The notes: a model not told the origin generated them from the letters alone. Shown: positions 1 to 10,235, counted from the stretch's first letter. The stretch: DNA of 64,000 bases from Gari tellinella (GCA_922989275.2 OV277857.1:81895321-81959320); one strand, 5' to 3'. Numbers and translations are program-made.

Positions 1-481
1 TCCAATCTTTCTAAAACTTGCCCAGATTGTATATGACTATAAGAGTTCAAATGAGTTCGATTTTGGTTGAAATCGGACAAATAGATCAAGAGTTATTTAC
101 CTTTAAATTGCTGAAAATGCCATATTTAACAATGTTTACACTCTAGAGGTCACAAATTTTATCCAATCTTTCTCAAACTTACTCAGATTGTATATTACCA
201 TAAGACTTTGGATGAGTTCAATTATGGTTGTAATCGGATCAATAGGTCAAAAGTTATCTACCTTTGAATTGCTGTAAATGATATATTTAACAGTGTTTAC
301 GCTCTAGAGGCCACAATATTTATCCAAGCTCTCTCAAACTTGCCCAGATTATATATGACCATAAGAGTTCGAAATAAGGTGATTATGGTTAGAATCGGAC
401 AAATAGATCAAGAGATATCTACCTTTGAATTGCTGAAAATGCCATATTATACAGCGTTTACACTCTTGCAACTACAGTTTT
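1..481. repeat. 161-bp tandem repeat, about three units
   Basis: Three imperfect units start at 1, 162 and 323, each opening with 'tccaa(t/g)ct' and passing through 'cagattgtatatgacc', 'atcggacaaatagatcaagag' and 'tttacactctagaggtcaca'. The period is 161 bp. It looks like the left part of a longer molluscan dispersed repeat whose right end is the next entry; the array probably continues upstream of the window. Confidence 0.8.
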
Positions 482-785
482 CAATGGATTTTGATTAAAC
501 TTGTACACAAAGGATGTAGCTATACGTTCTGGAAGGAGTGCAATTATTGTTGAAATGTAATCATTGTGGCAATAGTTACCTGCCCTTGATATACTTTGAA
601 ATGCTAGAAAAAGGCTTCATTTCAGTATTGTTTAGGCTTTAGTTATCTGCCTTTGATGTACTCTACTATACTACAGTAGTTCGACAAACTTGAATGGATT
701 TAGAATAAATAAATTCAAAGGTAAAGCTATCAGGCTTCATTACAAATGGTGAGCGATATCAGGGCCTTCAGGCCCTCTTGTTCTT
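482..785 (+). repeat. Dispersed molluscan-type repeat, right end, copy 1
   Basis: Shares long near-identical stretches with 1745-2092: 'ggaaggagtgcaattattg', 'cccttgatatactttgaaat', 'ggtaaagctatcaggcttca', and the same end 'ggtgagcgatatcagggcc' then 'ccctcttgtt'. The two copies flank an ATG2 exon in the same orientation. No coding potential is seen. Positions 786-1098 are ATG2 intron with nothing recognised. Confidence 0.7.
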
Positions 786-1098
786 TAACAGTGGCCAACT
801 TTAGAACTAGAATCCACATGTGATAGAAATTTCATTGTTGGCATATGTACTAAAAAAGCTATTGAGCTCAGAACAACTCCATTTAGGTGTCAAATTGGTT
901 GAACTTATCATTTGCCATAACTTTGGAACTACATGTGACAGAAACTACATATTTAGTATGTGCAGGTTCAGTGCTTAAAACCTTGTGACCTTGGCATTTG
1001 ACCTGCTTTTGAAATTTGGACATTGGCTGTTGTCAAGGATCATTTGTGTTTCACAAACATATCTTGTTTAAATCTGATGCTACTTCTTGCATGTTTAG

Positions 1099-1220
1099 GT
1101 TGTTGGGCACAGATCGGTTGCTGTCTTACTGTGTGAATGAGTGGCTGACAGATGTGAAGGTGAACCAACTCCCAAACATTCTCGGAGGCTTTGGACCCAT
1201 GCACTCCATTGTACAGCTAG
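1099..1220 (+). CDS. ATG2: ATG2, C-terminal region, internal exon 1 of 4 in window
   Basis: ATG2 is the rod-like lipid-transfer protein that moves phospholipid from the ER to the growing phagophore, with WIPI proteins and ATG9. This exon follows an 'atgtttag' acceptor and ends at a 'gtaag' donor. It encodes 40 residues beginning LLGTDRLLSYCVNEW and ending GGFGPMHSIVQL, which matches my knowledge of the conserved ATG2 C-terminal block (LLG.D.LL...EW...L....GG.GPMHS.VQL). It starts with one base of a split codon and ends with the first base (g) of an alanine codon completed by the next exon. No earlier exons are visible, so the gene is partial at its 5' side. The intron 1221-2232 holds a dispersed repeat at its right end. 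Confidence 0.88.
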
Positions 1221-1744
1221 GTAAGACAATACCCAGCCCTATACCAGCTTCCTATAGGAACTTTAAAGGTTCACATTTAATATACAAGACATAGATTTAT
1301 AACGAGAAAATTCTTACTCTTTTTTTTTAAAACGCAACTATGCCACCGAAAGCATTTCACTCGTTCTGCCGACAAGAAATTTGCAACCTACATAGCATCT
1401 GCATGCAGAAACTTTGAGAGTGTGTGTTCGGATTAATTTTAAAAGCAGACAAAATGTTTTGCATAACTGATTCTGCATCTGATCCGTCATGGAAGACTTA
1501 ATTCGAAATTAATTTGAGTGCAGATATACATGTTGCGTTAAACACAAGTTGCATCCCTTACATACGAAGACCGCCATATCTACAAATACATGACTGTGAG
1601 ATTAACTATAGAAAATTGGTTGCGAAAGTTGATAAGTTAACCAAATCAGACGTTTGTCACAGTTTACACATCCTGCTCATGGTTTGGTCCATTTAAGATA
1701 GGTATTTCTACGAAGCAAACATTGAATAATTGCATTTGATGGTG

Positions 1745-2092
1745 AAATTATACTCGGATCTTGTACTTATACTGGCACACAATGTATATAGCTATGCGTT
1801 CTCGAAGGAGTGCAATTATTGTTGAAATCTGACCATTGTGGCTAGAGTTATCTGCCCTTGATATACTTTGAAATGCTAGAAAAGGCTTTATTTCAGTAAT
1901 GTTTACACTCTAGTTAAATGCCCTTGATGTAATCTAATATACTAGAATAGGTCGTATTTCAATATTGTTTACACTCTATATTCTACAAATTTGAATGGAT
2001 TTAGATTAATATGGTTGAAACTCAAAGGTAAGGCTATCAGGCTTCATTACAACAGGTGAGCGATATCAGGGCCTTCAAGGCCCTCTTGTTGC
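1745..2092 (+). repeat. Dispersed molluscan-type repeat, right end, copy 2
   Basis: Second copy of the block at 482-785, in the ATG2 intron, ending 'ggtgagcgatatcagggcc'. It carries an internal near-repeat ('gcccttgatatactttgaaa' / 'gcccttgatgtaatctaata'). The remaining intron sequence 1221-1744 shows nothing I recognise. Confidence 0.7.
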
Positions 2093-2232
2093 ATATTCAT
2101 ATTGATTCATTATTTTAAAACCAACTGAATTTTGAACCATTTAACTTCAGTACTTTGACATGGACTGAGTATTTCAGAGAACCATGTTTTTGGTTGACTT
2201 ATTGTTATCTATTCTCATGTTTGTTATACCAG

Positions 2233-2387
2233 CCCATGGTATCAAGGACTTGTTCTGGCTGCCGGTAGAGCAGTATAGGAAGGATGGGCGTATTGTACGA
2301 GGACTTCAGCGTGGAGCAACATCCTTCTCCATGTCCACAGCAATGTCTGTACTCGAGCTCACAAACAGAGTCGTACAGAGCGTGCAG
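2233..2387 (+). CDS. ATG2: ATG2, C-terminal region, exon 2 of 4 in window
   Basis: Acceptor 'ataccag' and donor 'cag/gtaggc'. The first two bases (cc) join the g at 1220 to give Ala, followed by 51 residues, so phases fit exactly. HGIKDLFWLPVEQYRKDG and IVRGLQRGATSFS are the signature of the ATG2 C-terminal domain (RDLF.LP.EQYRKDGR.VRGLQRG); this is the strongest single evidence for the gene. The exon ends in phase 0 after VVQSVQ. A minus-strand reading frame over the same bases is only a shadow. A C-family MITE begins 31 bp after the donor. Confidence 0.93.
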
Positions 2388-2418
2388 GTAGGCAGGGCTA
2401 GATACACACAATATTGTA

Positions 2419-2682
2419 TTAATCATTTACTCCATAGTCTAGTTCTAGTTGAAGACAGGTGAACATTTAAAGCAGGTTGAAAGTAAAGCAGAATGCGCCT
2501 TAAGGCGCATTCTGCTTTACTGTCACCTGCTTTAAGCTACCATCTGCTATGATATAGAAAAAAACATTATGCTGCATATTCATCACAGTATTTTCTTTGT
2601 GGAGGAATAAATTAAAGGCATTAAAATTGTGGAGGAATAAATTAAAGGCATAAAAAGGCATATCTATTGATTAATCGGTTAA
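2419..2682 (+). mobile_element. C-family TTAA MITE in ATG2 intron
   Basis: TTAA at both ends. The core-2 hairpin (AAAGCAGGTTGAAAGTAAAG ... CTTTACTGTCACCTGCTTT) has the self-complementary centre gcgccttaaggcgc. The right part contains a 30-bp internal duplication of 'gtggaggaataaattaaagg'. The intron 2683-3438 holds only an eroded hairpin fragment near 2770-2900. Confidence 0.85.
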
Positions 2683-3438
2683 TACAGAAAGTGTCAATGA
2701 ACTTTCTACAGTATTTCTATCTTGAATCAAGCAACTAGCTCCATTAGAGACTGCAAATAGGACTTCTAGTGGGTGGTTGCTTAATAAGAAATTGATCCAG
2801 GTCTGATAAAGTTTGTGTGAAATAAAGGACACTTAAATTATGTTAAGAAGCCATTTAAATTATCCTTTATGCGGAAAGCTGGCACCTGCTTTTAATGATT
2901 TTCGTTTTTCTTGAATGAATAACTGCTCAATTCAAATTTAACTGTAATGTTATAATAACTTAAAAAAATGTTAACTGATAAAATTCAATATGGCAATCAT
3001 TGGATCATATGTTGGAGCCAGACATGTATTTACTAGGATATCACATACATGTTTCCATTTTTAGATGTGATATTTTAAATACTGTATATACACATGTTTG
3101 GTGAATAAACTTTTTTTATGTTGAACTGTTTATATGGACTATTCCACTTTTTTTAAAATGACCAGTTTATGTTTATCTATAGTGCTTTTACAGAAAAATA
3201 AAGGAAGACAATCCTTAAAGAGGTCTCTTATTAGGGTCTACACTGTTTGCAAAATAAACATATTGGTTTCAAGTATAGAAAAGGTTCATGCAGGTCAAAC
3301 AATTTTGCCAATCATATTTACAGTACTCTGTGTTTAGATCATGTATTTGTACTTTATGAATGGAACATACAAAGTTTAGGTATATAAGGAACTTGTGTTT
3401 TCAGTGTTTATACCAGTTGATATTCTATGTTGTTTCAG

Positions 3439-3558
3439 TGGTGTGCCGAGCTGACATTCAACATTGTGTCACCAGGACCCAGACGGAGGGTGTATTATCC
3501 CAGACAACCCTCAGACCTCCGGGAGGGTGTGTCTAATGCATATATTGTACTCAGAGAG
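3439..3558 (+). CDS. ATG2: ATG2, C-terminal region, exon 3 of 4 in window
   Basis: Acceptor 'tgtttcag', donor 'gag/gtatgc', phase 0 to phase 0, 40 codons. It encodes WCAELTFNIVSPGP, then a short basic stretch, then RQPSDLREGVSNAYIVLRE. ATG2 proteins have a (A)ETxYDxVSP segment followed by a variable loop and QP.DLREGV..AY..V.EG, so order and content fit. The longer frame through 3464-3649 is read in another phase and ignores the splice donor, so it is not used. Confidence 0.88.
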
Positions 3559-3756
3559 GTATGCTTTCCTAATAAATATTATTTCAATTGTTGTGGTTTC
3601 AAATGAATATTTTATTTATGAAGCAAGGGTTACTAAAAAGAACTTTTAAAGATCATCAAATGCTGTCTGCAATTACTTTGATATTTTGAATGTCTTTGTT
3701 CATAGAGTGAAGACTTTGGCAATACACTTTCAGCAGCAACAGCAATTTAAAGATTT

Positions 3757-3949
3757 CAGAGCTCCATATACTAGTATGAGTGAGTAAACTAAACAAATTC
3801 AACATTTTCTGGCTTATGTCAGCACAAAATCCTATGGTATTACTACTCATTAAAATGGCATCAAAGAGACAACTCTAACAAGTAGTGACACCATAGGATT
3901 TAATACTGACACAAAGGTTTTTGAAAAACTTTCCTTATCTGGAGCCCTG
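3757..3949. mobile_element. G-family MITE in last ATG2 intron
   Basis: Ends 'agctcca' and 'ccttatctggagccctgg'. The centre is an inverted repeat around 'atcctatggtattactactc' / 'agtagtgacaccataggatt'. It stops about 108 bp before the last ATG2 exon. Other copies: 4560-4746, 11680-11816, 32976-33170, 57447-57636. Confidence 0.7.
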
Positions 3950-4057
3950 GATTTCAAGGAGACAATGGTCGGTTCCAACTTAGTTCCTGCTCTTTTGTTT
4001 CTCTATAAACCTTCACAATTTTTTCAATTTGTCATATTTGCTCATATTTATTTTCAG

Positions 4058-4291
4058 GGTTTCACTGAAACAGCTACTACTATAGTAGCAGCAGCAACAA
4101 AGGAGCATGAGACAAAAGGCATGATAGGAGCTGTGGGCGGAATTCTACGACAAATCCCGCCCACTGTTGTCCAGCCACTAATCATAGTGCCAGAAGCAAC
4201 GTCCAATCTGATTGGAGGATTGAGAAGTCAGCTCAGGCCAGATGTGAAGAAGGAAGATGAGGAGAAGTGGAAAGAGGAGATAATAGACTAA
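4058..4291 (+). CDS. ATG2: ATG2, terminal coding exon with stop
   Basis: Acceptor 'attttcag' after a pyrimidine-rich tract; 77 codons then taa at 4289-4291. GFTETATTIV, then KEHETKG, GAVGGILRQIPPTVVQPLI and EATSNLIGGLRSQLRPD match the conserved extreme C terminus of ATG2A/ATG2B (GAVG..RQIPP.VV.PLI...EATSN..GG.R.Q..PD). The tail ends in a charged stretch, EDEEKWKEEIID. The reading frame stays open upstream of the splice site to 3965, but that part is intronic: it follows the G MITE and lacks ATG2 similarity. Joined with the three earlier exons this gives about 209 residues, a small fraction of a protein that is usually about 1,900-2,100 residues long. Confidence 0.93.
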   Translation, partial: GFTETATTIVAAATKEHETKGMIGAVGGILRQIPPTVVQPLIIVPEATSNLIGGLRSQLRPDVKKEDEEKWKEEIID

Positions 4292-4307
4292 GATACTGTG
4301 ATACAGA

Positions 4308-4313
4308 AATAAA
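4308..4313 (+). promoter_or_regulatory. Candidate ATG2 polyadenylation signal
   Basis: AATAAA lies 17 bp after the ATG2 stop. An H-family palindrome begins 10 bp later, so any cleavage site would fall inside that hairpin, or the real signal is further on. Confidence 0.45.
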
Positions 4314-4322
4314 CAACAATCT

Positions 4323-4562
4323 GGGGCCCGTTTCATAAAACTTCGTACGACAAAAACGATCGTAAGTCTAAACTTTAAAACACATTAAATCTTTTATTTC
4401 TCCATCTAATCCTGTCTTGTGACATCTTTTTGGAATCGTCTTGAAAAGACGATTCCAAAGAGATGTCACAAGACAGGATTAGATGGAGAAATAAATAATA
4501 ATTGAGACTTTTATAATCTGACTTACGACAACTTTTGTCGTACGAAGTTTTATGAAACGGGC
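4323..4562. mobile_element. H-family long-hairpin MITE
   Basis: Ends GGGCCCGTTTCATAAAACTT and AAGTTTTATGAAACGGGC are inverted copies. Inside is a near-perfect hairpin from 'aataaaagattt...' through 'gtcttgtgacatctttttgg', turning at 'gtcttgaaaagac'. A second, shorter copy is at 34274-34484. It sits directly on the ATG2 3' UTR and abuts a G element. Confidence 0.8.
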
Positions 4563-4746
4563 TCCAGATAAGACTGTGTAAACCACTGCTTTCCAATGTT
4601 TTCTCCTCTATACCTCCATCAAACCCTATGTTGTGGCTACTCATTTGAATCGTCGCAAAGCGACGATTCTAATGAGTAGTCACATCATAGGATTTAGAGG
4701 AGGCATAAGGATTTTAGGTTTTGAAATACTCACCTTATCTGGAGCT
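4560..4746. mobile_element. G-family MITE abutting the H element
   Basis: GGGCTCCAGATAAG at the left and CTTATCTGGAGCTC at the right. The centre hairpin is 'tactcatttgaatcgtcgc' / 'gcgacgattctaatgagtag' with flanking 'aaaccctatgttgtg' / 'cacatcataggattt'. Confidence 0.8.
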
Positions 4747-4959
4747 CTTAAAACATTGTTCACTGAATGAAATAACCAGGAGCCAATGCAATCATCATTT
4801 ACCATTTGATTTGTTTAACACATTGCCCAGTTTGTTTGTTTAAAGTGTTTGAGAAAAGTGGTTGCTTAACCGTTTCTTTCACAGAAGCGCCATAGGATAT
4901 CTCTACCTACTCCCCTAACATAAGGGCCATCATTGAGTATTTATTTATGGTGTTGAATA

Positions 4960-5345
4960 TAGGTAACAACTTAAAAGGCAGATGAAAGTTAGGAACTTTC
5001 TGCTTTACTTTCATCTTTCTTTAAGCAGCCACCTGCCATTAATAATATTTATATATAGGTGACTTTTCACATATGGTTATGAAGGAAAGTATTAAAGCAA
5101 GCTGAATATAAAGCAGACCTTCCTGATGTAACTTTCTGCTTTACCTTCAACTTACTTTAAGCTTCCCACCTGTCATGATACAGGGGAAATTTCCAATGAC
5201 ACTTTATCAGATCATGGTGGTATTGTGACAAGGCATATACATGTATATGAGCCGTGTCGTGAGAAAACCTGCCTTATTACATTTCAAACATTGTAGATCA
5301 AGGCCAGCCGCCGCGTCAAAGACGCAGTGAATGGTCTTTATCTAC
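4960..5345. repeat. Eroded hairpin-core fragments
   Basis: Two partial core-2 hairpins (about 4965-5041 and 5055-5178) and one decayed 'gtagatcaagg...' hairpin (about 5290-5345). No intact termini are seen. Confidence 0.5.
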
Positions 5346-5478
5346 ACTATTTGATACCCACATGCATCTAAAGCACTTTATGTAGCTGTAATATATACAG
5401 TATTTGGCAGTGTAGATCAAACTCATATACAGAGTTAGGGAAGACAATGTTGCTTGGTGTGTACAATGTTGCAATGCA

Positions 5479-5729
5479 TTAACCCTTTGAACCCTAGTCC
5501 CGCATATAGGCGTCCTTTTCAAACAGTGTACATGCGAAAAGTACACTTGTCCTATGCAAACAGTGAAGACCCAGATCAGAGGGCTCCGAAAGGAGCCCTC
5601 TGATCAGGGTCTTCACTGTTTGTCGTAATGCCAAACATTGACAAAAACAACCCTTAAATGTCCGAAATGGACTAGACTAAAATGGAAACTGGAATTGTCC
5701 ATTTAAAGTTTTAGGGAGGAAAGAGTTAA
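5479..5729 (+). mobile_element. B-family TTAA MITE, full length
   Basis: 251 bp between TTAA copies, opening TTAACCCTTTGAACCCTAG and closing GGGAGGAAAGAGTTAA. Core 3 is the hairpin CAGTGAAGACCCAGATCAG ... gggctccgaaaggagccc ... CAGGGTCTTCACTG. The right flank 'gaaatggactagactaaaat' is conserved among copies. Confidence 0.9.
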
Positions 5730-5910
5730 GGCTTGTTTTGTCATGGCATGGCTCATATACCGGTATATATCAGTGCTTAAGAAATGAGCTTTAGGGAAGA
5801 GATGTAAAGCCGTACAATGAATATACTAAGCAATCAATATAATAATGAACCTTATAGTTTGGTACCCTTTAATATAGGTAGTTGATATATGCAGTATGAA
5901 ATAATGCAGA

Positions 5911-6256
5911 TACAGCGCTCCCTCTCTACAACGACGCCCAACGGGAGACAAAAAATATGTCCGTTGTTCGGAGGGAGTCGTTATAGGGAGGGAAATTGGC
6001 TTTCATTTGCAAACAGCTTGAATCTAGATCAGACTCCGCGTAACGCGGCGTCTGATCTGGATTCAAGCTGTTTGTCACTCGTGAGGAAGTTGTTTCTGTC
6101 AAAATGTCCATTATGTAACTTTGAGAAAAACAGCAGACGACAATTTTAAGCAGACAACATTGCAGCAGTACAAGCGTTAGACATAATTGTCCTGTTTAGG
6201 GAACTGTGACAAGTGTCGTTGTAAGGAGGGAGTCGTTGTAGAGAGGGAACGCTGTA
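5911..6256. mobile_element. I-family TA MITE
   Basis: TACAGCGCTCCCTCTCTACA at the left, complement GAGAGGGAACGCTGTA at the right. The interior holds core 1 (acagcttgaatctagatcag ... gactccgcgtaacgcggcg). A second copy is at 39104-39460. A TA duplication and CAG.. ends suggest Tc1/mariner-type mobilisation (inference). Confidence 0.85.
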
Positions 6257-6329
6257 GCTTCTTGAGGAGCTTTCTGTACCACAGATTATTGATGATGGTG
6301 CCAAATGTAACATGGTGAAATATTTGTGA

Positions 6330-6409
6330 CTCAACTGGGACTCGAAACCAAGTCCTTTGGCTTACTAATTGCCAACACTCTAACCACTGAGCAGTCAAGC
6401 CACACAGTT
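6330..6409 (-). repeat. tRNA-derived SINE head
   Basis: On the minus strand an A-box-like 'tgactgctcagtggttagag' is followed about 35 bp later by a B-box-like 'ggtttcgagtccc', the spacing of a Pol III tRNA promoter. Stems do not close as a clean tRNA and no CCA-end context is seen, so I call a SINE head. The body may run to about 6257. Positions 6410-6876 hold only an eroded core-2 fragment (6740-6826). Confidence 0.6.
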
Positions 6410-6876
6410 AAGCCTATCAACTTTTTCACTGCAATCTCTTACCCAGCTAAACTAAAATAAGAAGAAAGTAAAAAAAAAAAAAACATCTTTGTAAGCTGTC
6501 TGCCTTACAGGCATCTTGTCTTTTTGCAGCCGTTTGCCTTGAACACCCAAACATGTCATGCAATAAGGTAGTAGAAATATTTAAGTTGAAGATTGGTGCT
6601 GGAAGAATAAAGGTTATTTTCATAGACCTTAGAAGAAATCAAGAAAAATACAATGGTGACAGATATGTGATATCAGAAGTAGGGAAGAGGTCATATTGAG
6701 TTATTCATTAACCCTCCCCCTTGCTTGTTTATATTAAGAAAGGTGGTTGCTTATAACAGGATGAAAGCAAAGGAGCTTTCTGCTTTACTTTAAGCCAGTT
6801 TAAGCAATCATCTGTCAGTATGAAAAAAAATTCTTAGAGCTCTTTATCAGGACATGGAATAAGAAGGGGATGGTTA

Positions 6877-7080
6877 TAGGGCTGCCATAAGTTGATCATG
6901 ACCAATCCTAAGATATCCAAATTTTTCTATTTTTCAAGCGCAATTACTTAAAAGAGGTTGAAAGTAAAGCAGAATGCACCTGAGGTGCATTCTGCTATAC
7001 TTTCAGCCTGCTTTAAGCTACCATCTGCTAAGATAAAAATCCAAAGAATTTCAGAAAAATCCAAAGAAATGGCAGCCCTA
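6877..7080 (+). mobile_element. J-family MITE carrying core 2
   Basis: Ends TAGGGCTGCCAT and ATGGCAGCCCTA with a 6-bp flanking repeat, tggtta (6871-6876) and gggtta (7081-7086), one mismatch. The middle is the same hairpin as in C elements (ggttgaaagtaaagcagaat ... attctgctatactttcagcc). Confidence 0.85.
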
Positions 7081-7101
7081 GGGTTAATTGGATACTAACA
7101 G

Positions 7102-7236
7102 TACAGTAGATACCCGCAATTATGACCACTAAACTGTGATAATTATTAGGTGATATATTGCTTTAAGCTGTCACTTGTATTTAATACCATCAATTAGTCT
7201 ACTTTTTAGTGGTCATAATAGAGAGGTTTGACTGTA
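7102..7236. mobile_element. E-family TA MITE, internally deleted
   Basis: Starts TACAGTAGATACCC and ends GAGAGGTTTGACTGTA; 'aattatgaccactaaac' mirrors 'tagtggtcataata'. Half of the core-2 hairpin is missing. Confidence 0.7.
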
Positions 7237-7403
7237 TTTGGATTATCTACTTCTACCAATGTTGAAAGAACATTGTATATAATGTGATAATTATTTACTT
7301 GTATTAGATGTTACATACTGAGGTGGTATACCAACTTAAAGAGTGTGCTTAAAGTGATCAGTTTAATGAGTAGTCACAACATAGTCCTTATTTGGTTGAG
7401 AAT

Positions 7404-7655
7404 TAACGCATTACTCTATAATCTATTTCTACTTTTGAAGTCGGGTGACCACTAAAAGCAGGTTGAAAGTAAAGCAGAATGTGCCATAAGACACATTCTG
7501 CTTTACTTTCATCCTGCTTTAAGCTTCCACCTGCTAGGATATAGAAAATATTTCTTATGATACAATTTCATGACTGTATAAATTCATAAATTGGAATTAC
7601 TTTCTTCAGTGAGGGTATAAATTAACTGCATTTAAAGGTACATGTTATGGGTAAA
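7404..7655 (+). mobile_element. C-family MITE, decayed ends
   Basis: Starts near TTAACGCATTACTCTATAA. Core 2 is intact (gcaggttgaaagtaaagcag ... ttactttcatcctgc). The right terminus is scrambled ('gttatgggtaaaaag'). Confidence 0.7.
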
Positions 7656-7921
7656 AAGTGGAAATGTTCGAAAATATTTTGTGGTAGTTGACTTGCTTCT
7701 TTTTGGAAGAAAAATGTGTTTGACTTGAAATAGATGTTATGGTTGCCTATAAGGAGGAATATAAATGATATTTGACTTGGAACTGAAGGTATGATTGCCT
7801 TGGTAGACGACAATAAATGATATTTGACTTGTGGATGGACTTGGGTCCATGTATGACATTCAGCATTTAATGGTAGTTGTACATATGTGTTAATGATGAG
7901 ATGAACCCATGTATTTATATA

Positions 7922-8114
7922 CAGTCGAACTTCCATATCTCGAACTCGGTTAAGTCAAACATAAACGTTTTTCAAAGTTAAAACGTGGCATAGCCACGTT
8001 TTAACTTTGAAATACGGGTATGTTCGACATAACCGAGCATAAAATAATGAAATTCATGCGTCGACATATCGGGTAGTTTGAGTTAAGAGAGTTCGAGATA
8101 TCGAAGTTTGACAG
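7922..8114. mobile_element. F-family pogo-like MITE
   Basis: CAGTCGAACTTCCATATCTC at the left mirrors 'gagatatcgaagtttgaca' at the right, TA-flanked. A hairpin 'caaagttaaaacgtggc' / 'gccacgttttaactttg' lies inside. These termini resemble pogo/Tigger-type Tc1/mariner ends (family knowledge). Decayed relatives: 11451-11605 and 31430-31545. Confidence 0.75.
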
Positions 8115-8260
8115 TACTAGTATTGCTTGTTTCTTATTCAGATACCGAGTAATATTCACAGACTATTTTGAAAGAATTATGGCTTATCATTGTATTTGCA
8201 TCATTTCATTGAAAAGCACATCAGAATCTCTCTGGTAGTGGTTGTAAGGTAATTGAATGT

Positions 8261-8507
8261 TTAACCCATTACCCCATTGCCTGTTTCTAGTTTTGAAGAC
8301 AGATAATCACTTAAAGCAGGTTGAAAGTAAAGGAACATCCACCATAATGTACAGTCTGCTTTACTGTTCTTTAAGTTACCATCTGCCAGGATATAGAAAA
8401 TATGTTTTTACGTTGCACATTCATGACTGTCCAAAATGAAACTATTTTCTACAGGGAAGGATCAAATTAAAGGCGTTAAAAGGTGTAATTATGGGGTAAT
8501 TGGTTAA
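8261..8507 (+). mobile_element. C-family TTAA MITE
   Basis: TTAACCCATTACCCCATTGC to 'tatggggtaattggTTAA'. One arm of the core-2 hairpin is altered ('aaggaacatccaccataatg'). Confidence 0.85.
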
Positions 8508-8531
8508 AGAGTTTGTATTTTGATAAATGAT

Positions 8532-8739
8532 TAGAGTAAAACCTCTCTATTATGACCAATAAAACTAAGGCTAATTGATCTTTTATAAGACAATGACAGC
8601 TAAAAACATGGTGACAGTAAAACAGAAAGCTCCTAAAGGAGCTTTCTGTTTTACTGTCACCTTGCTTTAAGCAGTCACCTGTCGTAAACACTTCATGATT
8701 AACACAATTTAGTGATCGTTATAGAGAGGTATTACTGTA
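8532..8739. mobile_element. E-family TA MITE
   Basis: Starts 'agagtaaaacctctctatta' and ends 'tatagagaggtattactgta'. Its hairpin is a variant of core 2, 'ggtgacagtaaaacagaaag' / 'ctttctgttttactgtcacc'. Between 8740 and 9016 only a decayed core-2 hairpin (8875-8985) is visible. Confidence 0.85.
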
Positions 8740-9016
8740 CTTCAATCCTTTTCTTCATAGTCACACATTTTCTAACATAAAAATTATGTTTGAAAATGTT
8801 AAACATTAACCTATTCCTCACATAATTGCATTTTCTTGCTTCTATCCTGGCCTGATAAAGAATCATAGAAAACAGTTCCTACTTACTGATGCCTGGGTGC
8901 TTAAATCAGGTTGAAAGTAAAGCAGAAATCTCTTAAAGAAGTTATCTGGTTTACTTACAGCAGGCTTTAAGCAACAACCTGTCATAAACACTGAACGAGA
9001 GCCATGAAGGAGAGGA

Positions 9017-9505
9017 TTAACCCATTACGTCATAAATACGCATTTTTACGCCTTTAATTTAATACTCCACTGGAGAAAATAGTTCCATTTTATACAGTCA
9101 TGAATATTTATCATAAGAATTATTTTGCAGATGGAAGCTTAAAGCAGGCTGAAAGTTAAGCAGAATGCGCCTTAACCCTTTGAACCCTAGTCCCACCTAT
9201 AGGCGTCCTTTTCAAAAAGTGTACATGTATATAGTACACTTGTCCTATGCAAACAGCGAATACCCAGATCAGAGGGCTCCGAAAGGAGCCCTCTGATCAG
9301 GGTCTTCACTGTTTGTCATAATGTCAAACATTGACAAAAGCTACCCTTAAAGTCAGAAATGGACTAGACTAAAATGGAAACTGGAATTGTACATTTAAAG
9401 TTTCAGGGAGGAAAGAGTTAAGGCCCATTCTGCTTTACTTTCAACCTGCTTTAAGTGGTCATTTGTCTTCAAAAATAGAAACAGGCTATGGGGTAATGGC
9501 CTTAA
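9017..9505 (-). mobile_element. C-family MITE split by a nested B element
   Basis: Outer TTAA at 9017-9020 and 9502-9505. Arms 'gcaggctgaaagttaagc' and 'ctgctttactttcaacctgc' are separated by a complete B element inserted at the hairpin turn. Removing the insert restores gcgccTTAAggc, as in other C copies. Confidence 0.92.
9172..9421 (+). mobile_element. B-family MITE inserted in the centre of a C hairpin
   Basis: 250 bp with TTAA duplicated at 9172-9175 and 9418-9421, direct evidence for TTAA target-site duplication. Core 3 is intact. Its internal sequence matches the copy at 5479. Confidence 0.95.
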
Positions 9506-9899
9506 GGGTATATATCTTACTAGTTTAACCCTGTGTGTGTTTGAATTTACCAAAACCAAATGGACCCTATAGAGGAGTTTCTTGTCCTATGGGGATCAAA
9601 CCTGATCATAAACAGTCAGTTTTCTGTCTTTGGTTAGGAGTGTGTTTGTTAATTGATGCTTATCTAGTCATTTGTTTGTACCAGTACATATTCCAGAAAC
9701 CAAGGGGTTTCACTTCCTACAAGTTTATCTAGGCTGTTTGCATTACTTCTTACATTCATTTCCTCTGGCTAAAGATGCTGTAATCCCTCTTAATTGGAAA
9801 TGTCCCTGTCTTGTGTCAAAAGTTAGATTATTCAAATCCTCATTTATACAAGATGTGTTTGTGAAACAGTATGCCCCCTTATATGATCATGACTTCTTA

Positions 9900-10235
9900 A
9901 TGACCTTGGCCATTGTCTGACATGACCCAACTTGTACTGATCTCAAGAACTTCTTGAGTTCAGTACACATGCCATATAGTTATGAAGTCACATGTAATTA
10001 CAAAGTTATTGCCAGTGTTAAATTCAATCATTTTGACATTTAAATAATCTTGACATTTGTCAGACATGACTTAAGTTTTACTGTGCTCAAAAGCTTGTTA
10101 AGTTGAGTACACATGTCAAATATGAGGTCTCTACCACATGTAGTTTAAAAGTTATCGCCAAGGTTAAAGTTGTCGACAGACAGACAAACACAGACAGACA
10201 GACAAACAGACAGGACAAAAACAATGTACCTCCAA
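9900..10235 (+). repeat. Molluscan-type repeat, two units, with (CAGA)n tail
   Basis: Two similar units of about 165 bp ('gacatgacccaacttgtact...' and 'gacatgacttaagttttact...'), each ending in 'aaagttat(t/c)gccag/aaggtta'. A (CAGA)n tract follows at about 10174-10220, then 'ggacaaaaacaatgtacctc'. I know this arrangement as a common mollusc repeat. The open frames at 9535-9920 show no recognisable domain. Confidence 0.65.

Noticed and set aside
3965..4057. Extending the last ATG2 exon upstream to the first Met of its open frame
   Set aside because: The bases before 4058 end in a strong 'attttcag' acceptor and lack ATG2 similarity; exon 3 joins at 4058 in phase.
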